Shown here: piece after piece, positions 57,742 through 64,000 of the stretch
Position numbering within the stretch: the first letter of the stretch is position 1
How the letters are laid out: every line of letters begins with the position of its first letter
Notes under the pieces: model-generated
What the model was told of the DNA's origin: nothing
Databases searched by the model: none
Seen by the model: only the letters and a program-made list of their open reading frames with translations
Assembly: GCA_958496175.1 (NCBI GenBank)
Contig: OY292277.1
Span: 2,728,001-2,792,000 of the forward strand
Source: Sisyra terminalis
Taxonomy: Eukaryota; Arthropoda; Insecta; Neuroptera; Sisyridae
Direction: 5' to 3'
DNA: 64,000 nt
Program-made: the position numbers and the translations under genes

Positions 57742-58155
57742 AATGTATTCAAATGCTTTCGTATGCGTGAAAATCAATTATAATAATCATTGTCTTAAAT
57801 TTGAACTTAATGATTGTTGTCATTAGTTTCATTGTCATTGTAAATTTTTGTCAGTTGTGCCAGGTTTGGCTGTGAATATTTCACGGTAATTTACTAGTAT
57901 TTTATATTATGTATGGAACTTTGTTTCCACGCATGTCCAATTGTCATTAATGCCATCTATAGAAAAGTGGTGGATCCAAAGCTATATAACTAACGTAAAA
58001 TACTATTAGCTTACCATGAAAAATTCATAGCCAACTCGTTGTCACAACTGACAGAAATAGATAGTTGAAACCAATGACAACAATCTGTAAATCCGAATTT
58101 ATTAACAATTATTTTTATTGTTGGTTTCACTCACACGAAGGTATTTGAGTACATT
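57742..58155. mobile_element. Foldback element S, ~170-bp arms
   Basis: Left AATGTATTCAAATGCTTTCG pairs with right CGAAGGTATTTGAGTACATT. Further inside, ATGATTGTTGTCATTAGTTT pairs with AAACCAATGACAACAATCTG, and TTTGTCAGTTGTG with CACAACTGACAGAAA. Arms agree at about 75-80%, with a spacer near 57.92-57.98 kb. No copy elsewhere in the window and no coding frame. Confidence 0.75.
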
Positions 58156-58192
58156 ATTGATTCTCTGTTGTTGCAAATATGCATACCAAAAT

Positions 58193-58647
58193 GTGATTTT
58201 ATGTAAAAACGTTAAGAAACCTTTTTTGTAGAGCATCAAATTGCCTTCAAGAATTTATATTATTCATTTATTTATATGTATTTGTTCATTTGTTACAAAA
58301 CTCCAAAATAAAGAAGATAAATCTAAAAATTATATCAATGTCTGAAGCTTGATTATTCGGAAACGGCGTGCCTGGCAAACATTTTTAAAGAGACCTTTTT
58401 TGTAGGGAATTTAATTTTCTATAAATATATGGGCAGATGAATTTTTTTACCTTGATTGTTTGACAGCTTTGACGCAAAAATCAAAGCACAAATAAAAAAT
58501 CGAAATTACAGATGATAGACGTCTTAATATTAATATTAAGGGCTCAAACCTTCCCAATATTTTTTTTTTGGCACCTTGAACAATATTTTCGATATACTTT
58601 TCAAAAAAAAATAAAAATGTTAATTTTTTTTTGGTCCAGTCTATTAA
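58193..58647 (+). mobile_element. Family F, single right arm (F2)
   Basis: The order matches the right arm of F1: TGATTTTATGTAAAAACG, CTTTTTTGTAGAGCAT, GTCTGAAGCTTGATTATTCG, GGCGTGCCTGGCAAA, CTTAATATTAATATTAAGGG and the end TGGTCCAGTCTATTA. No left arm is nearby. Agreement with F1 is about 85-90%. Confidence 0.85.
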
Positions 58648-58912
58648 AAACACAACTTTGCTTCCGCCGTTTTTTTATAGATGGTGTTAACGACAAGTGG
58701 ACGTCGAATAAAAACATTTAGTACCTTTGATCTATACAGATGTGTATCGTTTCAAAAGATCATCAGTTCTTTCAACGAAGGATCTGATTTTTTCCGGAAA
58801 ATAAGAAAAAGAAATTAGTAGCAAACGAAGATCAATATTTTGAAACATAAAAAATTAATCATTTTTGTACAATTAAGTCTTAAATTTAGTCGATGTAAAA
58901 TTGTATACCAAT

Positions 58913-59159
58913 CAAGAGCGAATTTGGGGGGCAAGGGGGTAGTATCCCCCGCCCCCGCGGTATTTTTGTGTACTGTGGAGATTCCACAACAGTACATTTT
59001 TAGAAGCAAATCAAATTATTCTAGTTGTTAAAATATATGAATAAAATAACAGAAAGTACATTAGGGAAATTATTCGTTGTATCCCTTTCACGTACTTGCA
59101 ACTAAAAGATGATATTGTGCCCCCCGCCCCCCAGAAAAAAAATCCTGAATCCGCCCTTG
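58913..59159. mobile_element. hAT-like MITE U, 247 bp
   Basis: Ends read CAAGAGCGAATT on the left and, on the other strand, CAAGGGCGGATTCAGGATTT. Both are followed inward by G-runs (GGGGGGCAAGGGGG and GGGGGGCGGGGGG). Flanking octamers ATACCAAT (58905-58912) and ATACCAAC (59160-59167) agree at 7 of 8 positions. CAAGG-type ends plus an 8-bp duplication indicate hAT. No coding frame. Confidence 0.75.
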
Positions 59160-59248
59160 ATACCAACACTTATAATAAAGTAAACTCTATTAGGAATTCT
59201 ATTTATAAAACTTTAACTAGTTTTTGACGTGCATCCATAAGCAGAGCT

Positions 59249-59381
59249 CAAGGTTTATAAAATACACAGGTGGCCTCATGCGCCACTTTGAATGCGCCTT
59301 TCAGAAGAAAATTTCAAAATTCTTCGTATGACGTCATTTTTTTTTTCTAATGGGACAACCTGTGTAAGTTATAAATCTCGA
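59249..59381. mobile_element. hAT-like MITE K3 with exact 8-bp target duplication
   Basis: The 8-mer GCAGAGCT flanks the element exactly (59241-59248 and 59382-59389). Ends CAAGGTTTATAAAATACACA and TGTGTAAGTTATAAATCTCG match K1 and K2. It is shorter by a 24-bp internal loss after GCGCCTTTCAGAAG. The CRE palindrome TGACGTCA is kept at 59329-59336. Confidence 0.85.
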
Positions 59382-59389
59382 GCAGAGCT

Positions 59390-60739
59390 GTCTAAAATAC
59401 TTTAGAAAAGTACCACTAGATAAATTACTTTGGGTATCCAGTTACTAACTAAGCTTTTTCCATCCCTTATATTTCTACAAGATGTATGTAGAGAGCTTTA
59501 CTCGTTTGGCCTTAATAGTTTCATTATTCTTTTTGCCTTTCGAAAGTAATTTTTGGAAAATCTCTTCGACTTGATAAATTTTTTGCTATATGTCTGGCAC
59601 CGTTTTTTTTCTTCTTTGCGTCTTCAATTTTCCGACGTTAAGCTCTCCCATAAACGTGGAAATTTTTCGTGAGACGAATTGGAGTACATCCAAAGATGGG
59701 GTCTTAAGCGGAGAGCCAGCCGTGGAGGAGGTGACGAGGTGCACAAGCTTCCAGAAAGCTTTGCCACGAAAATTTCCATTTAAAAAATGTAATTAAATTC
59801 GATCTTTTTTCCAATTTAAATTTTAATTTTCGCCGCCAGACAGACACATAAAACTGTATCACTCGAAGCTACCAGCAAATACGAAAAAAAAAACACACAT
59901 ACATATAAAATTTTCTTGTATATTCGTTGTCGCTTTTTTTTTTCGCCACCCCCCCTAAAGAAATAATAAACGAAGCGTGATATGTGTCAATTTATGGTTT
60001 TGCTACGTTGAAACGAAAATGAAACGATTAAAACCCCGTGAGAGTGAGTGAAAGAAAGTCCACTTATAGTATTTGCACAAGAAAATTGCAAATTATTTTC
60101 GTAATTTTATAAATTTTAATTTTTTCATAATTTGATAAGTTAATTTTAAAAGTGATATACCCCAAGGGTTGGTTCACCATCCAGTGAACGTGAAGGTTGT
60201 CGTTTTTTTTTTCTTAATTTTAATTTCTCTAATATTACAAAATCCATTTTCGTTGGAGTAAAATATGAATGCTAAAAAGTTGAGAAAATGTTGGTGGTGG
60301 TGCTGTATTATAATGTCTTGGCCCTTGGTCCTCTCCTCTCCGTGCATATTTTTACATAGATTTTCGCGACAATCGACTTTAATTTCATTTGAATTTACGC
60401 GCGTCCCCTCACTTTTACGTCAACTTTCCCCATAGCTTTCCCAATTCCCTCTTTAGTTCTTGTTTCCGAAACTGCCCCCACTGGCCCCAAACTGCTATCT
60501 CCTCTTTCTTAATGGTTTTTTTTTTAATAGGAACGTACAGCTCGTGAATTTTGATTTGTCGCAAATAAAAGTTCATCAATTTAAAAATGGGATTTCAAAG
60601 AGGGGTGAAATGCTTGGCAATTGGGTGGAATGGGAAACATGATTTTCACGTATGATAGCCTTACGGCTATAATTATAACCAAACGATTTCATACTTAAGT
60701 TATAATCAGCCATTTAATAAATTTTGAACTTAATGATGA
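59390..60739. other. Gene-free stretch with less A+T-rich patches
   Basis: Patches near 59.59-59.79 and 60.29-60.65 kb have more G+C and short open frames with no recognised motif. A run of C (59950-59956) and T-tracts occur. Nothing else seen. Confidence 0.45.
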
Positions 60740-61695
60740 AAGAAATTTCGGCTCAAGTGTACTTTAGCACACCCACAATCTGGCAACGTTGCATTATCGA
60801 CTTTGTTTTTAAGGGTGGATCACCGTCAGAAAAAAAAAACGATTTTTTTTCCATAAATATCTTCTTATACCATTCAAGAATAACGTGTTAAAAGGATTGG
60901 AATAGCTGACTAATGTATTTTCACTGATAAAAATTGAATAAATTGATAATAACATAAAAAAATATCTTAAAAAAACTTTAAATGCGTTTTCTCGAAATTT
61001 CGATACTTTTTAAAACTGGGAGACAAGATTTCTCAGAAACTATCCGACGGATTGACTTGAAACTGGAGAGTGTTATAGTTCAACACGTCTTCTTGGTACT
61101 GAACCTCTGAATTTGGCAAAACCTCCCCCGCCCTCAAAATGGGAGAGGGGGAAAGGTAAAAAAAAAAGGTCATCTTTTTTAAACTTTTTTTTCAAAGTCA
61201 CGCCATTTTGCGAATTTTCAATTTTTTTCGGATTTTCCAGGTTCAGTACCAAGAAGACGCATTACCAAAATCTACATTCTTTGGAAAATCATGATCCGAC
61301 TTCCGGTTTCCGAGAAAACTTGTCTCCCGTTTGCCTCCTCATTTTTGAGGACCCTTTTTCAAAGCACTGTAAAAGGGGAAGGGGGGACATACCGTGCAAA
61401 TAAAAAAAATAGTTCAAAACTTCAACTTTTCCATGCCGAAGACCGTTTTTTAATATCTCTAAAAAAAATGGCAGCAGTTTTAAAAAAGTCTTTTTTTTAC
61501 GTTCTGACGGTGATCCACCCTTAATTTAATTCACGATTAAATAGATCCATAATGAAAATTTAGCTACAAAGGAGAGAATTATACCATATTAGAATTGAAT
61601 TAACAAAATTATCGCGAATTAAATTCAAAACAAAGTCGAAAATGCAACGTTGCCATATTGTGGGTGTGCTAAAGTACACTTGAGCCGAAATTTCT
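60740..61695. mobile_element. Foldback element J, split by MITE I3
   Basis: AGAAATTTCGGCTCAAGTGT continuing through GCACACCCACAAT and CAACGTTGCATT (60740-60808) is the reverse complement of 61627-61695 with very few changes. Removing I3 leaves an element of about 245 bp with 70-bp terminal repeats. Its own target duplication is not evident. Confidence 0.8.
60813..61520 (-). mobile_element. TTAA-flanked MITE I3, 708 bp, nested in J
   Basis: GGGTGGATCACCGTCAGAA and TTCTGACGGTGATCCACCC lie between TTAA at 60809-60812 and 61521-61524. The left TTAA touches the J arm directly, showing that I inserted into J. Both ends are better preserved than in I1 and I2 (GGG/CCC intact). Confidence 0.9.
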
Positions 61696-61802
61696 ATTTC
61701 TACTAAAATTGTAGAGTACTTAAAGTTTGCATGTGAAAAAATCTAAGGATTGGCCAGAATTTCGAATCATTGATATTACAATGAGACCATTACTGATTAA
61801 AC

Positions 61803-61943
61803 CAGCGGCTGCCAAAATTATTGATTTCACGAACCACTAAATTCATAATTTAAATCCTGTGGAAAATATTTCCATAAGTATATTAGCCATTTTTCGGTGG
61901 ACTAGCGACATTTTTTAGTTGACCATCAATTTGGAGAACTTTG
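61803..61943. mobile_element. Decayed hAT-like MITE, ~141 bp
   Basis: Ends CAGCGGCTGCCAAAATT and, on the other strand, CAAAGTTCTCCAAATTG have the shape of hAT termini (compare CAGTGGTTCTCAAA). Octamers GATTAAAC (61795-61802) and ATTTAAAC (61944-61951) agree at 6 of 8. Interior CACGAACCACTAA fits the usual hAT MITE pattern. Confidence 0.5.
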
Positions 61944-61992
61944 ATTTAAACAATTTATAAAATCAGAAAAAAATTATCAAAAATAAATTATA

Positions 61993-62095
61993 AGCATAAA
62001 TTTGAACAAAAGTCTGAACAAAATGAGCTATTGACGTTTTGCTTCAGATATTTATTTCGATTGCCAAGCAATCTAAAATTAATTTTCAATTTCTC
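61993..62095 (+). mobile_element. Family C left-arm fragment
   Basis: AGCATAAATTTGAACAAAAG, TTGACGTTTTGC and TTATTTCGATTGCCAAGCAA follow the order of a C left arm with many changes. The motif half CGATTGCCAAGCAATC is kept. No right arm. Confidence 0.65.
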
Positions 62096-62339
62096 CACAA
62101 TTGCTGTGAATTGCAGATAATATTTGCTGCTAGTTGTGAGCCGCAACCTTAAATTGAAAAGGACGATAGACAAAAAAAAAATATCTATAGATCATTTTTC
62201 TATAGATCCCTGCTAAATCCAAACCGAATTATTGGTTTAATGTTTGTAATAAAGGAAGACAATCCTGAGAAAAACAAAGAATACTAAAAATTCAAACTCT
62301 CCACGTCGATTAATTTAGCATAACACTTTTGCAATTGTT

Positions 62340-62990
62340 AGACCTAACTTGAAAATATTTAAGTGTTTTTTTACCGTTGAAGAGTTCAGGAAAAAACATT
62401 TCTCATTCACATATTTTCCAGGAAAACCTTATGTAGTGCTTACTTGACGTTTAGAGCTTTTCTATAAATATAAAAATTTCAATTTTTTTTCATCATTATG
62501 GGGAATTTAATGTTCAAAAATTTTGAAAGAAAAAAATAATGATACTCACTTATTTTGCGGAAAACCACTGTTTTAAGAAAAAGCTCAATTGATGCCTTTT
62601 TTTAAATTCTGAGTTTTCCATTTTTTTTACCAGTAATAAGTGTTTTACGGACACTTGAGGGGTTTGAAAGAAAATACTTTATAGCTCACATATTTTCCTG
62701 GAAAATATTGTTGTAAGAAAAACCTCCATTTGTTCATTTCATAAACAAAGAAATTTCAAAATTTATATTTCACCATTAATTTGTGTCTTTTGGTCGAAAG
62801 CTCGAGAGCTTTGAACGAATACATTTTGTCGCTCACATATTTTCTGAGAAAAAGCTCTATTTGGACATTTCATCATTGTATATAAATATAAGAGATTAAA
62901 ACTAACGAAGAATTTCATGTTTGCAAGGATAATTTTTTTTACACTCTCGAGTGACAAAAAAACGTCAAGTAATGGTGCAAAAATTTTTGA
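62340..62990. repeat. Degenerate repeat G with part of an H unit
   Basis: At 62315-62410 the order TTAGCATAACACTTTTG, AGTGTTTTTTTACC and AAGAGTTCAGGAAAAA mirrors an H unit. From there GGAAAACCTTATGTAG, AAAAAGCTCAATT, TTTTACCAGTAATAAGTG-like and CACCATTAATTTGTGTC words repeat the G pattern two to three times, heavily diverged. Confidence 0.5.
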
Positions 62991-63059
62991 AAAATTTAAT
63001 TTATGAAATAACGCTTAAGTGAGCCTTAACTGTAAGAAACTTTTTCTCTGATTATTTCG

Positions 63060-63220
63060 AATAATTCCATATTTTAATAATGACAAAAAGAGCTTTTTCT
63101 TTAAATAATGTTTTCCAAGAAAATAGGCAAGATATGTAATTTTATCTTTTGGAAACGAAAAAAAAACACCAATATATAGTGAAAAAAAATGCAAGTTTCA
63201 ATATTTGAAAAATATAAAAA
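63060..63220. repeat. Degenerate repeat G fragment
   Basis: AAAGAGCTTTTTCTTTAAAT, AAGAAAATAGGCAAGATATG and AACACCAATATATAGTG correspond to the inverted G block at 11290-11400. Diverged, no borders visible. Confidence 0.45.
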
Positions 63221-63232
63221 TGTAATTGAATG

Positions 63233-63345
63233 TGTATACAATGTATATAATATATTGCGGTCCAATTTATGTAGTATAATTTAATATAATAATATATAAA
63301 AAAAATCATACCTTAAACATAAATTTGAACAAAAGTTCAACGATC
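63233..63345 (+). mobile_element. Family C outer left-arm fragment
   Basis: GTGTATACAATGTATATAAT, TTGCGGTCCAATTTATGTAG and AACATAAATTTGAACAAAAG are the outer left arm of family C. It ends before the hairpin motif and no right arm follows in the window. Confidence 0.8.
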
Positions 63346-63769
63346 TTCATCCTCAAAAATAAATGTTAAATTGAAAAATGTTAATTTCGGATTATAATTA
63401 AGAGTTATATAGAAAAGTATGTAAATAACAAAAATTTTCTTTTCGATATTTGAATTATAAATCGAAAGAAATATCGTTCCAAATGTTCTGTACTCAAAAG
63501 TCACTTTAAACGAGAAATACTAAGCTTACTTTGTCCAAATCAAGGCACTGTAGATGTTTGAATGGCGCAGAATGCATGGGCCAATCATAGCGCACCGTAC
63601 AAAACTCAATCTTAAATTAGACCAATCAGAGAACTTCTTACAAAAACTTTATAGATTTCAACCAATGACATGATTTCTTGAGTATATGTTCTTTATATCG
63701 TGTTCCGAAAAGTATAAAAAATAAAAAAGAACCACATTTAATTTGATTTATTCCGGTTTTATAAAATGC
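63346..63769. other. Gene-free stretch
   Basis: A+T-rich DNA with a slightly less A+T-rich patch at 63550-63620. Nothing recognised. Confidence 0.5.
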
Positions 63770-64000
63770 TTATAAAATAAAAGCTCAACTTGCGTCATTT
63801 TTCGAAAAAATATTGAATTTTCCAATTCGTTTTTCACCATTAATTGGTTTCTTTTTATTGCTCGAGAGTTCTGAAAGAAATAATTTTTATCAATCCCATA
63901 TATTCGTTGCATGCTTTCATATAAATGAAAGCTTTAATATCAGAGAAATTAATCAATAGAGCTTTGTTTTAGAGGGAAATTTTCTGGGAAAATCTGCAAG
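63770..64000. repeat. Degenerate repeat G, runs off the window
   Basis: AAAAGCTCAACTTG, CATTTTTCGAAAA, TTTCACCATTAATTGGT, TTCTGAAAGAAATAA and TAGAGCTTTGTTTT follow the same order as 11120-11310. The block continues to the window end. Confidence 0.5.

Overview
The window looks like a gene-free stretch of a metazoan nuclear genome, most likely an arthropod and plausibly an insect: an intergenic desert or part of a very large intron. It is strongly A+T rich (about 70% by eye), full of poly-A/poly-T tracts, and has no long conserved reading frame, no convincing spliced gene and no intact transposase or polymerase. The only protein relationship I can recognise is the decayed reverse transcriptase of a non-LTR retrotransposon at 50.0-51.4 kb (minus strand). 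The longest open frames contain poly-Phe from T-tracts and are judged accidental. The taxonomic call is an inference from composition and repeat style.

What the window does hold is a dense, layered record of non-autonomous mobile elements. (1) Long foldback families A, B and C (61-1765; 6585-7153 and 17749-18096; several C copies) each carry in both arms, reading outward, a CTGANGAA-hairpin-GAAA motif resembling the hammerhead-ribozyme core. (2) Foldback families D, E and F (26.9-28.1, 40.2-41.2, 35.0-36.1, 49.6, 8.7-10.6, 58.2 kb) share a subterminal TTAATATTAATATTAAG box and repeatedly sit inside C copies. (3) A TTAA-flanked MITE family (I) has three copies, one nested in another foldback. 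(4) Several hAT-like MITEs have 8-bp target duplications, two of them exact. (5) There are also a GC-rich-ended foldback (N), a tRNA-like Pol III promoter remnant, a possible Helitron end, and local tandem duplications (4.7-5.2, 29.7-31.2, 37.1-37.6, 45.9-46.3, 50.4-51.4 kb).

Beneath these is older duplicated DNA: 32.5-33.4 kb is a diverged copy of 41.7-42.6 kb, 5.32-5.56 kb of 11.62-11.80 kb, and 22.79-25.44 kb is an ancient inverted duplication. Between repeats lie less A+T-rich islands (for example 2.8-3.15, 7.4-8.2, 12.55-13.1, 21.2-21.9, 28.1-28.6, 31.3-31.7, 34.4-34.6, 46.4-48.2, 55.7-56.3 kb) that look like single-copy noncoding DNA and would be the first places to look for enhancers. 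A separate signal runs through the window: the 7-mer AAAGCTC/GAGCTTT occurs about 80 times by hand count where about 6-7 are expected, mostly outside the younger foldbacks.

No genes work together here. The functional candidates are regulatory (a CTCF-like site near 18.17 kb, CRE palindromes inside one MITE family) or RNA-level (the hammerhead-like hairpins). Element boundaries are read by eye and are good to a few bases where target duplications exist, otherwise to about 10-30 bases.
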